Made by a program: the position numbers and the translations under genes. A DNA stretch of 64,000 nucleotides from Zasmidium citrigriseum (Eukaryota; Ascomycota; Dothideomycetes; Mycosphaerellales; Mycosphaerellaceae), in contig NHNW01000063.1 in the NCBI GenBank assembly GCA_002786025.1, forward strand, positions 62,001-126,000, read 5' to 3'. Of this stretch, positions 22,874 through 33,849 are shown one piece after another. Every line of letters starts with the position of its first letter. Within the stretch, counting starts at the first letter, position 1. Under the pieces are notes generated by a model. The model saw only the letters and a list, made by a program, of their open reading frames with translations, searched no databases and was not told the DNA's origin.

Positions 22874-23434
22874 CTACTTCGCATATTTGCCAACCCACTC
22901 CTTTGCAACCTTCTCAAACGCCTTGCGATCGTTCTTGAACTGCTCTGCGATGCCAGTTTCCACAGCATCGTCGGGCTGAGGAGCAGCGAGTACCGTGCGG
23001 ACGAGTCGGAGAACTTCGTGGATCTTGTTCGGTGGCTTCCATTCCTCGGCTTTGAGCATGCCCAAGCACATTGCGCCGCGTTCGTCGTTGGTCACGTTGG
23101 GGTGGTAGATCTTCGTCTTGAAAGAGAGGACTGGAGGCTTGAAGGGGTACTCTTTCGGGAGAACGATCTGAATGTGGTATTTGCCGCCCTGTGGTTGCGA
23201 TGTTAGCGCATGCGCTCAGGCCGTCCTTTTGCAGACTTACGGCATAGACAGATTCTTCAGGACCCTCCATGGTCACATCCCAGGTGTACATGTCTTCGGA
23301 GGGTGGAGTGAGTACGCATCCTGGCGGTGGACTGGCAGTGAGTTCGCCGAGTTCCTGTTGAAGTGTCAGTATGGCACGCAGATACCATCTCCATCTCCAA
23401 GTCCTACCTTCATGAGACGCTTGTTGTTGGCCAT
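22874..23434 (-). CDS. Ubiquitin-conjugating enzyme E2, UBE2L3-like
   Basis: E2 enzyme that carries ubiquitin or a ubiquitin-like protein as a thioester. Three exons: 23434-23408, 23354-23241 and 23188-22874 (introns of 53 and 52 bp), 151 residues. Seen: N-terminal helix ANNKRLMKELGEL, the PPPG-like turn, KEYPFKPP, the HPN motif at 76-78, and catalytic Cys88 in GAMCLGMLKAEEWKP. The spacing C-x7-EWKP resembles human UBE2L3/UBE2L6 rather than the Ubc4/5 class, so it may work with RBR or HECT ligases. That is inference from the motif only; a SUMO or NEDD8 E2 role is less likely. The three exons join without a frame break, and the first coding exon holds only nine codons, as is common for fungal E2 genes. 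Confidence 0.93.
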
Positions 23435-24500
23435 GTTGGCTGTGGTAGCGACCTTGATGGAGGTTGATGAATGTGTGTTGCACGCGATGTCAGCAGAGTT
23501 GGATGGTAGATGAAGTTGAAGCAATAAGCGCTGTGTGTTATTGAGAAGAGCGGGACGTGAAGTGTTGAGCGAGGGTCGCCTCAAACACAGCCCTGCCGCT
23601 GCAGCTGCCCAGCGATTCGGCGAAGAAGGTCTGTGAGGAAGGTTTGAGGCAGAGCCCGAACGATGGAGACGTCACTTATCGATAAGGAGGCGCGATCCCA
23701 AATTTAGCCGCACTAGTCCAGGCAACCGCCCAATAAGAGGCCGCTCTGTTCATGTGGAAGGCGCGGGAGGTTGGTCGATAAAAGTTGGTCGAAAACTGGT
23801 ATTCAACATTCACTTGACAGCACGTGCTTGCTCCTGGCGCGAGGCGCTCTTTGACATGTGCTCTCTTGGGTCTTCCGAGTACTGACATCGATGTGTGAAA
23901 GAAGATTTGTGACCATCACGAACTCGATAGAGGTGATGGCAGCTGACGAATGCGCAGATGGGACAGAATCAACATCACGTGAGACCTGTGTTTATCCCCT
24001 CGGCGGCTGACATGTATCACACCTCAAGCAGGAAACGACCACCTCGACATTTCATCAGCGCGCGCTTTCGTTTCAAGGACTCCCTCAATGCCCAATGCAT
24101 ATTCTACACCACGCTCCCATGCCCGCGGAAATGACTATAGAGTTGAGATTACTACTAGACGCTTCTACCAGACGGGTTCGGGCGTCAATCAACATGCCAC
24201 GTGAGAGAGCGCAGCCTAGGAAACCGGTATATGCAGGGATCCGCTAAGATATATAAGACTCCGCGTCGCCCGCCTCGCGTGCCCTTCTTTTCTTCGTCAC
24301 CGCTGCAGTCAACCACGCAAGGCCGCGCACACTCATCCAGTGTCGCGACGCTTGTCAAGCCCATCTCTCTGGGCTTCCACATGCACCGCGCGTCGATCCT
24401 CTAACCCTCCAATCCTCACCCTACTCGCAACGCTCATTTCTCGCCTCCGACACCATCCATCACTCGTTTGGAAAGACAAGAAACGGCGTATCTGCCCGCC
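23435..24500. promoter_or_regulatory. Divergent upstream region of the E2 and BTB genes
   Basis: 1.07 kb between two head-to-head genes. A TATA-like word TATATAAG lies at 24250-24257, about 245 bp before the BTB start, followed by a pyrimidine-rich stretch typical of fungal transcription starts. No gene supported. Confidence 0.4.
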
Positions 24501-25471
24501 ATGTTCAAGCGGTCGTTCGTCACGGCGAAGGACAGAGCCGGCAAGGCTAGGAAGATTTCCAAGCGCTCGTTTCGAGACGATGCCAAACAGAGGTTGCGCG
24601 AGCAGTTGAACAATGCCAGTCCCGACACTTCGCCTTCGATAGGCGGGTGTTCTCCCAAGCTGAACACCGCGATTGTTACGATTGCGGTGGGCAAGGACCA
24701 GCGTCTGTTCGCCGCGCACGAAGATGTGCTCGCCCGTTCGCCTTGGTTCGCTGAGGCGTGCCGTGCACACTTCTTCGAATCCCCTGGCCAGCGGCGTATC
24801 TCGCTTCCAGACGATGAGCCAGAGGTTCTTAGTGCTGTCCTCGAGTTTCTCTACAAGGGCGACTACTACCCGCGCTTGCTGCATGACAGGTGCGTACCAA
24901 TGCCTTATGCAGCATGTTTCGATGATAACGTTCAGTAGAAAGCGCAACACGTGGTCCCTCGAGGACGGCCAAGATCCGTCAAGCATCACCTCCATGTCTC
25001 CCCGCATGGACACCCCCAATAAATTCGGCGGCCTCAACGAGTTCGCGTCAATCTACCATCACGGCGTGGGCGACTACATCCTTCGGGACACAGCCGTCTA
25101 CTGCACTGCACTGAAGCTTCAACTGCCAGAGCTGCAGCGTCTTGCTCTTCGCAAGCAGGGCCTGCAATCTGGCATTGACGTGGCCACCATCCTCCGCAGT
25201 GCACGCTTCGCATATGCGAACACGCCGCAGAGCGACTCGCGCCTCCGCGCCCACTACCTCGCACTCATCATCCGCAGCCGCAAGACCTTCAAGCGCAGCG
25301 GCACAATGCAGATGGAGATGGAGAAGGGCGGCACGCAGATGTTCTTTGACTTGTTCGTTGCCATGTGCAACCACATCGACGATGTTGTGGAGCTTGGGCA
25401 AGTTACCCCATCTCCTACTTGCCTTTGCTGACAGTTCCTCCCTCCACGTCTTTAGGATCATCATCTCGTAA
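24501..25471 (+). CDS. BTB/POZ-domain protein with a GC-AG second intron
   Basis: 288 residues. Exons are 24501-24889, 24936-25397 and 25456-25471. Intron 1 is 46 bp (GTGCGT..TTCAG). Intron 2 is 58 bp and uses a GCAAGT donor with a GCTGAC branch and TTTAG acceptor; splicing yields the C terminus VVELGIIIS, whereas reading through ends in an unrelated PTCLC tail. The N terminus is basic (MFKRSFVTAKDRAGKARKIS). The BTB fold is about residues 53-132: TVAVGKDQRLFAAHEDVLAR-like strand and helix, SPWFAEACRAHF, then PDDEPEVLSAVLEFLYKGDY. BTB proteins mediate dimerisation and often serve as Cul3 adaptors; no kelch or MATH partner is present, so its role is unknown. The rest is helical. Confidence 0.85.
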
Positions 25472-26565
25472 GGGGACGTTGTAGTTGATTGTGATTGTTT
25501 TGCTCTGGCTGCCAACAGGCCAAAACCATACTAACTCTCAAACAGCAACGGCCGATCCCCTCAACTCGACAAGTGATCGCACACCGAACATTTCACTGCT
25601 GCTCGGAGCTCAACCCCAAAACACAGAATGAACGAAACCCGCATCTCTCCTCCAGAAACCCAAAAATCCAAAAAACAACCAAACTGCACGAAGTCTTCCG
25701 GTAACCCCAATTGCAAGAGATCGCACGAAACAAAAGACCGATTCGCTCCGAGCAAGCTGATCTCAGCTCTCACCTCACTCCTTTCATCAGGATTTCCGGC
25801 GCAGGACTATTTCGCTTTCTCACACACGGGACGTATCGGCCTCATCGCGCGGATATATCTTTTCAGCCATTGGCACGGTCGAACGAAGTAATTTGGTCGG
25901 ATTCGAGGGACTGGAGGACGCAGTCGAGGACACTCATTCTTTGGGAACGACACACTCCTACCGTCCTTTTTTTCGGCGTTCTGATCTTTCGCGCTGCTAT
26001 TTTATCCTCGATAACCGGCTTGCTGGTGAGGGTAACCCTGGCGAGTCGAATGTTTTTCGGCGAGCGACTGCCTTTCGCTGATCTCAGCATCTCCTATCGT
26101 GCGATGTGCTTCTTTTGTATTACCTGGACGTTCTCTACTTTACAGACTGACCAATGCCGCCGCGGGCTCTCAGCTAGTTCTGGGGTTTTGTTGGCGAAGC
26201 GCGCTCGACTGGTTCTTGAGCGTGGACAAGATTGGAATTGGCACCCACGTTGCGCTTTTAGAATGTGTCTTGTGGAGGGGAATGTTGTGATGATGTTAGA
26301 GTGCGTTGATAGGGAATGTAGAGACGTGGCTGCCTATTCTTTTCTCTTTTGTTCTTTGTCTTGTGAAAGGTGAGTCTTGAGACGTCTATGTGAAAGTGCT
26401 GACATGTGAATTTAGGCGCTAGTGATTTTAAGCTCGACAGGGGTTGTCGCGCGCTAGTCTCTGTGCTTGACTTATTCGCGACTTCACTTCCTCTTCTCGC
26501 TGCGACCAAACATCAGCCGCTGTCGCACCTCCAGACGGCCTCGACACAAGCGCCATCCCCGTAGA
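25472..26565. other. Intergenic region, no supported gene
   Basis: 1.09 kb, T- and C-rich, between the BTB and F-box-like genes. A 220-codon frame (25711-26373) is open but lacks motifs and its codon use is unlike the neighbours. It probably contains the downstream promoter and leader. Confidence 0.4.
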
Positions 26566-27954
26566 ATGGCGGCGCACAAAGCAACCCAGACACAAGACAG
26601 CACCACGAACGCCCTCGACGACCGCGAGATCACGCACGCACCTCCGCCACATCGCCAGCCGACCTCGATGGCAGGTGGCGACACCGGCGAGTCCACCCTC
26701 GCCAGCAACGAACCCATTCACGCAGTCTCGCCACATCACCAATCCGCCGACATGGCAGTAACACCAGCAGATGCGGTGCCACAGGATCTCGAGTCCGCTC
26801 TCAAGCAAATCAAGACACTTCAGCAGCAGGTCGCGACACTCGGTGGCCGGGTCGATCGGCGAGAGACCGAGAATATCCAACTGCGGGAGCGTGACGATTG
26901 GCTTTTGGCCTGGGCCATCAAGCGCGATCGAGAGGGCTTGCTGGAAGCAATAGACTCGTCTACCTCGACTCCATCAGCTCTTGGCGGAAGCCCACTCGAC
27001 ACCAACTCCCAAGCAGCAATGAGAGCAGAAGTGGTCAAGCGAGGTTGCTTCCGGTTCATGGACTTGGCACCGGAGATTCGTAATAGAATCTATGATCTGG
27101 TTGCTACTGAGGCGTTCGAAGTGCCGTGCATGCTGGTCGCCCCAAAGTATGGGTTTCCATGCTTGCCAGGGAGTTCCGTGCCAACCGTGCTGGAGCGAGA
27201 GCAACTTCGCCACGATGAGCGGCTGGAGAGCTCGTGGGGAAGCCGGAATCGCTTGGGAGTGCTGCGTGTCTCTCGCCAAGTCAACAAGGAAGCACGGCAG
27301 ATCTTCTACACGAACATGTCGCTTGATCTGCGCTTCATGTACCGCGAAGAGGCCCTGCGACCAATGCTCGAATTGATTGCCTCGCCTTTCAGAGAGAGAT
27401 TGCAGTTTGTGCGCCATCTCGAGCTCAACATCGACATCGCATGCCGCTTCTTATTTGGGCCGTTTACCTTTTTTGGGAGTGACTCGGTCGTCGACCAATG
27501 GTGCGATAAGTACGACACCTGCGAACTATCCTTCTCGAGCATGGATCGCATTCGCACTCTCTTGTTCCACCTCCAATCGGTCACCGTGACTTTGGGACCG
27601 GATGATTTCCCTAGTATATGTGATCATTCGATTGGCTTGGAGCTGCTCATCAACCTGATGGGGGAGAAGGGTCGCGGACGCCGTTATCTCGAGCGCCTCT
27701 ATCCTGGCCTGGTGGACATTGTGGCAGAGAATGAACACGGAGCTGAAAGATTCAGGAAGGTCGGACCCACGCTGTGGGAGTTCCATTACTCACATGAGCG
27801 TCTGCCTACTTGCTTGCTGGCTGGTCTGCATGCTTGGACTATCGGGCGAATAAGTGAGGAATCTCTGTGTGATCCAGCGACCGGATTGATGCACGGGAAG
27901 ACCCTCGCAAACCTTGGGCCAGTGGAAAAGAAGGAGGACAAGGCGGCTGATTGA
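26566..27954 (+). CDS. F-box-like (2EXR-type) protein with coiled coil
   Basis: 462 residues, single exon, ATG at 26566. Residues 1-85 are Thr/His/Pro-rich and disordered. A short coiled coil follows (LESALKQIKTLQQQVATLGG). The motif FRFMDLAPEIRNRIYDLV at about 166-183 is the F-box-like helix seen in many Dothideomycete proteins, which suggests recruitment to an SCF ubiquitin ligase; this is family knowledge, not direct proof. The downstream part has the usual pattern LGVLRVSRQVNKEARQIFYT, then several predicted helices ending in an acidic/lysine tail. The frame extends 33 codons upstream only through non-ATG codons. Confidence 0.85.
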   Translation: MAAHKATQTQDSTTNALDDREITHAPPPHRQPTSMAGGDTGESTLASNEPIHAVSPHHQSADMAVTPADAVPQDLESALKQIKTLQQQVATLGGRVDRRETENIQLRERDDWLLAWAIKRDREGLLEAIDSSTSTPSALGGSPLDTNSQAAMRAEVVKRGCFRFMDLAPEIRNRIYDLVATEAFEVPCMLVAPKYGFPCLPGSSVPTVLEREQLRHDERLESSWGSRNRLGVLRVSRQVNKEARQIFYTNMSLDLRFMYREEALRPMLELIASPFRERLQFVRHLELNIDIACRFLFGPFTFFGSDSVVDQWCDKYDTCELSFSSMDRIRTLLFHLQSVTVTLGPDDFPSICDHSIGLELLINLMGEKGRGRRYLERLYPGLVDIVAENEHGAERFRKVGPTLWEFHYSHERLPTCLLAGLHAWTIGRISEESLCDPATGLMHGKTLANLGPVEKKEDKAAD

Positions 27955-28783
27955 TTGTGAGAGATCCATGACAGTAGCAAGGCTTTAGATTGTTGAAGCT
28001 CGCAGCTCCAGAGGAGGACTTGGTCGGAGTTGACCGAGGGCATGGGCCGACGTTGGCAAAGAATGAAGGAGCATGCAGTCAGCAAGACAGGGACGCAGGC
28101 CACGCGGTTCAATCCTGCGAACTTTGAGGAGACCTCACCTCAGCTGTTCTGCGCGTCTCATCAAAGACATTGCTGCTTCGTCCATCGGCATGGCAGGTTC
28201 TCGACTTCAGGCACCGGCAGCTCAGAGTCGCTCGATAAATGGGAATCGAAGGACATACAGCGTTCCCGCGAGCTTCTCGCCGAAAGAATGATGAAATTAT
28301 TGAACATCAATTTCTCGCACTTTCATGAATGCTCACCTGTACCAAGCTGACCAACTCGCCTCCAGGCGAAAGGATCTCCTCACGATGTCGTCAATTCAGG
28401 CCACCAACTCACAATCTGCACCCGCAGAGTTCGGACCTCGATACCAAACTCGACCAGCCTCTGCACTTCGTACCTGCAGCAAAGCGGCGCCCCTCCAAAT
28501 TGATGTCACACGATGTAGCAGCTCTTATCAGCTATCGCGTCTTGGCCTGCATGGCAACATGGGTCTCGGACGCCAAACACCCCGCCGCTGTGCCATCCGA
28601 TCATCTTGGCACAACATGTCACCTTCCCATTGAGTCTGGCCTTCTCCGTAATTCAGTGCACGAAGGAAGCTACGCCATGTTTGATGCAACTCCGATGGGC
28701 GTACAAGAAGCGCGAGGTCGTCGCTTCTTGTGCTTGAGTTTTGAAGCTTTTTCTTTGCATTCGTCTTGGTGAGGTTGGCAGAG
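27955..28783. other. Intergenic region, no supported gene
   Basis: 829 bp before dpp5. A 147-codon frame at 28329-28772 on the plus strand is open but runs into the dpp5 leader and shows no motif. Left unannotated. Confidence 0.35.
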
Positions 28784-31097
28784 ATGGCGGCGATGAAAGT
28801 CTTGTCTGCTTTGGCACTGGCTGTGCCGGTGGTGCAGAGCATTACTCCTAAGTTCGTAATTCACACAAATCTGCAAGATGAAAAAGTGCTGACAGCAATG
28901 GCAGACAGATGATTTCCGCACCTCGATATAGCGGTGCCAGTCCTGATCCAAGCGGTACTTGGGCGGTGTACACCTCCACCAACTATTCTTTCGAAGAGCA
29001 CGAGTCGTCAACATCATGGAAGCTGATGCGCCTTTCCACGGGCGAGATCTCGGATCTGCCTTTCTCGGACGATGTTTCTGAGATGGTCTGGGTTGGGCCA
29101 ACAAATACCAGCGTACTTTACGTCAATGGCACGAATGAAGAGGTTCCCGGTGGTGTTACGCTCTATACCGCAGACTTGGCAGAGTCTCCAATCAAGCCGT
29201 ACGATGACCACCGTGACTCAGGACCAAGTTGCAAGTTTGGCTGACACTTTAGCAGGACTCTTGTTGCTTCGTTGGCAGCTCCATTCATGGGATTGAAGGC
29301 AAAGATGACAGACGGCGGAAACATCAACTTCGTCATGAGTGCCAAAGCATACAGGAACAACGGCTCAGCATGGAATGAGGAACTTGCTACCACTCCTCTG
29401 ACGACGGGGATGTTATACGACTCGGTATGGGGGAATCCTGCGATGTGTCTCAGACATCCACTAACCTTCTCTATTAGATCTATGTCCGACACTGGGATGC
29501 GTACGTAACCCAAGAGCGCTACAATGTCTTCTCTGGGTCTCTGGCAAGCAATGGATCTGGCCTGCATTTGGCTGCTCCAATGAAGAACTTGATGCATGGA
29601 ATGAACTACACCGTCACCCGACCAGAGTCGCCAGTCGGTCCATACTTCGACACCGGAGACTATGAATTGAGCCCAGACGGCTCTCAGGTCGTGTTCTTGA
29701 CGAAGGCCCCCGAGCTCCCAAAGGCGAACATCACGGCAAGCTACTTATACTTGGTTCCTCATGACGGATCGTCCATGCCAGAGGCACTTAACGGTCCCGG
29801 CAGCAAAGCACCTGAGGCCGCAAAGGGAGCTTCTGGATCCCCTGAATTCTCACCAGACGGCAAGAGCTTGGCGTACATGCAGATGGATGGCGTCGCATAC
29901 GAATCGGATCGAGCCAAGCTATACGTCGCAGATCTGTCTTCCAAAGAAATCTCGCTTGTGGCTGGCAACTGGGATCGGTCGATTGGAACAATCAAATGGG
30001 CACCGAGCTGCAAGGATCTCTGGATCGCTGCGGACTCCATTGGATCTACTCGCCTCTTCGTGATTCCCGCAGACGCCGGAGACGACTTCAAGCCACAAAA
30101 CATTACTGGCATCACCTCCGTATCTGACTTCTATGTCCTGCCAGATAACACTGCACTCGTAAATGCAAACTCAGTCTGGGCGTCTTGGCTTCTGTACACC
30201 GTAACCACTGAAGGCGAATCCAACTACTTGTACCGATCGAATGAGATGGACAAGAATCTCGCAGGCTTGGGTCCTGAAGACGTTGGATACTTCTGGTACA
30301 ACGGCACTCTCGGCGATTCACAACAGGCCATAGTTGTATACCCGGAAGGATTCGACTCAAGCAAAGTCTACGACATGATCTTCTACGTCCACGGCGGACC
30401 ACAAGGCTTCACCGGCAACTCGTGGTCAACCAGATGGAACCTCAAGACTTGGGCTGATCAGGGCTACGTTCTTGTTGGACCTAACCCAACTGGCTCGACT
30501 AGCTATGGCCAGCTTTTGACCGATCGCATCCAAGGCAAGTGGGGAGGCTGGCCTTACGAGGATCTTGTCAACGCCCATACGTACGCTTGCGAGAATCTGC
30601 CGTACGTCAACTGCAGCAATGCTGTTGCTGCTGGCGCTTCGTATGGTGGTTACATGATGAACTGGATCCAGGGTCACGATCTTGGAAATGAGTTCAAGGC
30701 TATTGTATCGCACGATGGAGTTGCGACTACATACAGCGATGAATCCACCGATGAGCTATGGTTCACAAACCACGAGTTCAATGGCAGCATCTGGCAGCCC
30801 GAAAGCAGGCCTGTGTATGCAGCCTGGGATCCCTTGAAGCACGCCGCCAACTTCTCAACACCGGAATTCATCGTCCACAGTGAGATGGACTACCGACTCC
30901 CCATCAGCGAAGGCTTGGCCATGTTCAACGCTTTGCAAGTTATTGGCGTTCCAAGCCGTTTCTTGACCTTCCCTGATGAGACACATTGGGTCCTCGACAG
31001 GGAGAACAGTCTGTTCTGGCACCAGGAGATCTACAACTGGATCAACTATTGGAGTGGGAAGATCGACAGTTTGGATGATAATGCTATCACGATGTAA
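28784..31097 (+). CDS. dpp5: Secreted dipeptidyl peptidase 5 (S9C family)
   Basis: Secreted serine exopeptidase that removes N-terminal dipeptides such as X-Ala; a major secreted protease in Aspergillus and dermatophytes. Exons: 28784-28851, 28905-29198, 29256-29424 (or from 29253) and 29478-31097, giving about 716 residues, close to the 720-residue family norm. Exon 1 encodes the signal peptide MAAMKVLSALALAVPVVQS; splicing gives ITPKQMISAPRYSG, the expected mature start. N-terminal beta-propeller blades carry S-PDG-like repeats (LSPDGSQVVF, FSPDGKSLAY). Catalytic Ser is in GASYGGYMMNW (codon 30639-30641), Asp in HSEMDYRLP and His in DETHWVLD. Many NxS/T sites suggest glycosylation. The third-exon acceptor has two choices three bases apart, differing by one residue. 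Confidence 0.93.
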
Positions 31098-31453
31098 TGG
31101 AGATCACGAATAGTCGAAAATGAGACACTGATAGAGCCATGACCAACACTTTGGGACTTTACAACACTGTTTGCAACTTGCATGGATATTCGACCTATTG
31201 CACAACTTACAATACTGCTGCGAGAGAATCGTATGCAGAGACAGGTGGGATGGTCTTTGTCTCGCTGTGGGTACCATACGCTACTTCGCAAAATGAGGAT
31301 CCTGTTTCAGTAAGTGCCGGCAACTACTGAGGTACCTGTACTTCAGCTGGCGGCAGAGGCAATGCCCTCGTATTCGCGAATGACAACACAAAAGGATCCC
31401 ACAATCTCGCAGAAACTTAACTTGATGACCTTCACAGACACATCCGCTACTCA
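31098..31453. other. Short intergenic region, no supported gene
   Basis: 356 bp between the dpp5 stop and the hydrolase start. It serves as terminator and promoter space; nothing specific is recognised. Confidence 0.35.
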
Positions 31454-32563
31454 ATGACCATGGACTTCACAAAGCTCTCGCCGCAAGAAGTTTTGGATCT
31501 CGGCAAGCCTTTGCCAGAATTACAAGAGGTATCCAGAAGAGATCCAACGGCATGACAGCAGAACACTGACTACAGTCAGGTTATCAAAACACAGAGCCAA
31601 CCGCAGTTTGATTTCTCCGATAGCGCAAATTTCCTCTCCATTATGAGGCACCACGTCGGTCTTGTAGAGCACGCGGACCAGGTTGATCCCGAAGTGGACG
31701 AGGGGACGATCCAGATTCCCAGCCGTGATGGGACTTTGCTGCCGTCCACCGTGTTCAGAGCTGCAGAAAAGGCTGCAGATCAAGAATCGGAGTCGCCTTT
31801 GATTGTCCTATACTTTCCTGGTGGATTCATCTTCGGTAGCCCAACATTGATGGCACCCCTCGCCCGTCTCCTGGTCAAACGGTTCAATGCCGTGGTCGTA
31901 GCACCGACATACAGGCTTGCACCTGAGCATCCATTCCCGACTTGGTACAACGATGGCTGGGACACTTTCCAATGGATCGCAGAGAATGCCATGGGAATCC
32001 TTCATGCCAATCCCAACAGAGGCTTCATCGTCGGAGGCATCTCAGCCGGAGCGAATGTCTCCAACGTTGTCGCCCACCTCGCTCGTGACAAGGCTGTTCG
32101 CCCTCCAATTACAGGTGTCTTCCTTAGCTGTGCGGGTATACGTCTTGCCTCTCAATACGCCGATATCCTACCTGAGAAATACCGCTCGAGGTACCTCAGC
32201 CGTATCCAACCCGAGTGCATCAACAACAGCGTTTCCTCCGAACAAATGACGAAGTTCACTCGGGAACTCTGCAACGAGGACGCTGCATCTGTTCTGTTCG
32301 CGCCTATGATCTGGAATGATGGCCCAAAATTTGGACATGAAGGGTATCCGAGGACGTACTCGCAAGTCTGTGGGATGGATCCGCCAAGAGACGAAGTCTT
32401 AATATTCGATGATATGTTGAAGGAGGCTGGGGTTGAGACGAGAATGGACTTGTATGCTGGGCTGCCGCATGTCTTCTGGCATTCTTTCAAGGATTTGCCG
32501 CAGTCAAAGGGGTGGGTGGAGGATACGATGAGGGGGTTTGAGTGGTTGTTGAGGAGTGAGTAG
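31454..32563 (+). CDS. Alpha/beta hydrolase (HSL-like, abhydrolase_3)
   Basis: 352 residues, exons 31454-31528 and 31580-32563, intron of 51 bp (GTATCC donor, CTGAC branch, TCAG acceptor). The nucleophile elbow is GGISAGANVSN (GxSxG with Ser). The oxyanion-hole segment is LYFPGGFIFGS, so the usual HGGG histidine is proline. The YRLAPEHPFP motif of the hormone-sensitive-lipase group is present, and the catalytic His is in GLPHVFWHSF near the C terminus. Likely an esterase or lactonase acting on small esters; the substrate is unknown. No signal peptide. A second ATG at 31460 has a better Kozak context and would remove two residues. Hydrolases like this occur in secondary-metabolite clusters, but no synthase gene is present here. 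Confidence 0.87.
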
Positions 32564-32738
32564 ACGTTGAAGATATGATTGAATTGGAGTTACAGTAACC
32601 CGCAGCAGTATACATGCGTAAAACAAGCCTATCCCAAATTCCAGTTCATTTGTACCACAACTCCACGCTAATAATACTCTTTGCCAGTTCCAGAAATACC
32701 ACGCTAGTCAAACATTAATCAAAATCAAACAAGAGAGC

Positions 32739-33467
32739 TCATGGAATCCTCTTTCCAGCATTCTCAAGAGTACCATCCTCAATATCGCCGACCTCAGCGC
32801 CAAGCTGAGCACCCGCTGAAGTCGTCGTACCATCAACGCCGTCCAGACCAGTGGTCGTCGGACCAGTCAAGTCGCCAACACCAGCAGCATTGCCAATAGC
32901 CTGGAAGCCATTGGAGATCTTGTCACCCTGACGTCGAACTTTTGGCACAGCCTTACCAAGACCCTCAAGAGTGGCATCCTCAGTGTCGCCAATCTGCTTT
33001 CCCAGATCTGCTGCTCCACCGGTTGATTGGCCATCGATATCGTCGAGCTCAGTCGTGACGGCTGAAGTCGCTGCTCCGGTTCCAGCTGCATTCGAGATGG
33101 CTTGGAAGCCGTTGGAGACCTTGTCGAGTTGGCGACGGGCTGGGACTTTCGGAAGCTTGGAGATGTTGTTGGCGGTGTTTTCTTCTGCGTTCTCGATTCC
33201 GTGGCCGACACCGTTGTCGGTTTGAGTGAGGATGCTGTCGCATGCGGCGCCTTCACCGGCGAGCTGACGACGGAAGAGTCTAGCATGAGCCCCTGAGATG
33301 GTGTTGGCGGTGTTTTCTTCGGCGTTCTCAATGCCATAGCCGATGCCGTTGTCGGTTTGGGAGAGGATGGAGTTGCATGCTGCTCCCTCGCCTGCGAGTT
33401 GAGGGACTGGCAGAGCAAGCGTGTTGGCTGCCAAGAGGAAGGCAAGAGTGGTCTGGGAGAAGTGCAT
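32739..33467 (-). CDS. Secreted repeat precursor with Kex2 (Lys/Arg-Arg) sites
   Basis: 242 residues, no intron. Residues 1-19 are a signal peptide (MHFSQTTLAFLLAANTLAL). The rest consists of four units separated by dibasic RR sites: 23-67 and 68-112 are near-identical 45-residue A units (QLAGEGAAC at the front, TDNG, GIENAEENTAN), and 113-179 and 180-240 are longer B units (SNGFQAI, NAAG, GDxEDxTLE). Each unit following RR begins with Gln, which could become pyroglutamate. RR occurs after residues 67, 112 and 179, and a final GKR-IP closes the chain. Each A unit has one cysteine and the B units have none. This layout matches Kex2-processed secreted repeat proteins of fungi; mature function is unknown. 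It is not a mating-factor or dikaritin precursor that I can recognise, and no UstYa-type gene is nearby. Confidence 0.85.
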   Translation of the reverse strand: MHFSQTTLAFLLAANTLALPVPQLAGEGAACNSILSQTDNGIGYGIENAEENTANTISGAHARLFRRQLAGEGAACDSILTQTDNGVGHGIENAEENTANNISKLPKVPARRQLDKVSNGFQAISNAAGTGAATSAVTTELDDIDGQSTGGAADLGKQIGDTEDATLEGLGKAVPKVRRQGDKISNGFQAIGNAAGVGDLTGPTTTGLDGVDGTTTSAGAQLGAEVGDIEDGTLENAGKRIP

Positions 33468-33616
33468 GTGGGAGGTAGTGATATGGAATGGGGTTGAGAG
33501 GTATTGATGAAGTGGAGGTGGTCGGTAGTGAAAAGTGTCTTGCACTGAGGAAACTTGTTGGCCGGCAGTTGAGATGTTGCTGGCTGATATCTTGGAAAAT
33601 TGGTCGATCATGGCAT

Positions 33617-33623
33617 CTTTATA
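33617..33623 (-). promoter_or_regulatory. TATA box of the repeat-precursor gene
   Basis: TATAAAG on the minus strand, 150 bp before the ATG at 33467. Consistent with a regulated, strongly expressed gene. Confidence 0.4.
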
Positions 33624-33849
33624 TCTCCTTCGAAGCACTACGGCAACATTGTGTCTCCCAATTGCCGTCTCAACGGTGACGTCTCACCACGTTGACCTCG
33701 AACAGGAATTGCCATGTGGTGGAGGCCTTGGCTCTCGTCAGATAGTGAAAGAGGGACGTCGTTAGGCGCGTACGGAAAGTTTGTTCAGCTCCCTTTCGGG
33801 CGCGAGATCAGCACACTAGCGCCGAAGGAGAATTTGTGAGTGAATTACA

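Noticed and set aside
25711..26373. 220-codon plus-strand frame
   Set aside because: No ATG context, no motif, T-rich leader-like DNA, codon use unlike neighbours.
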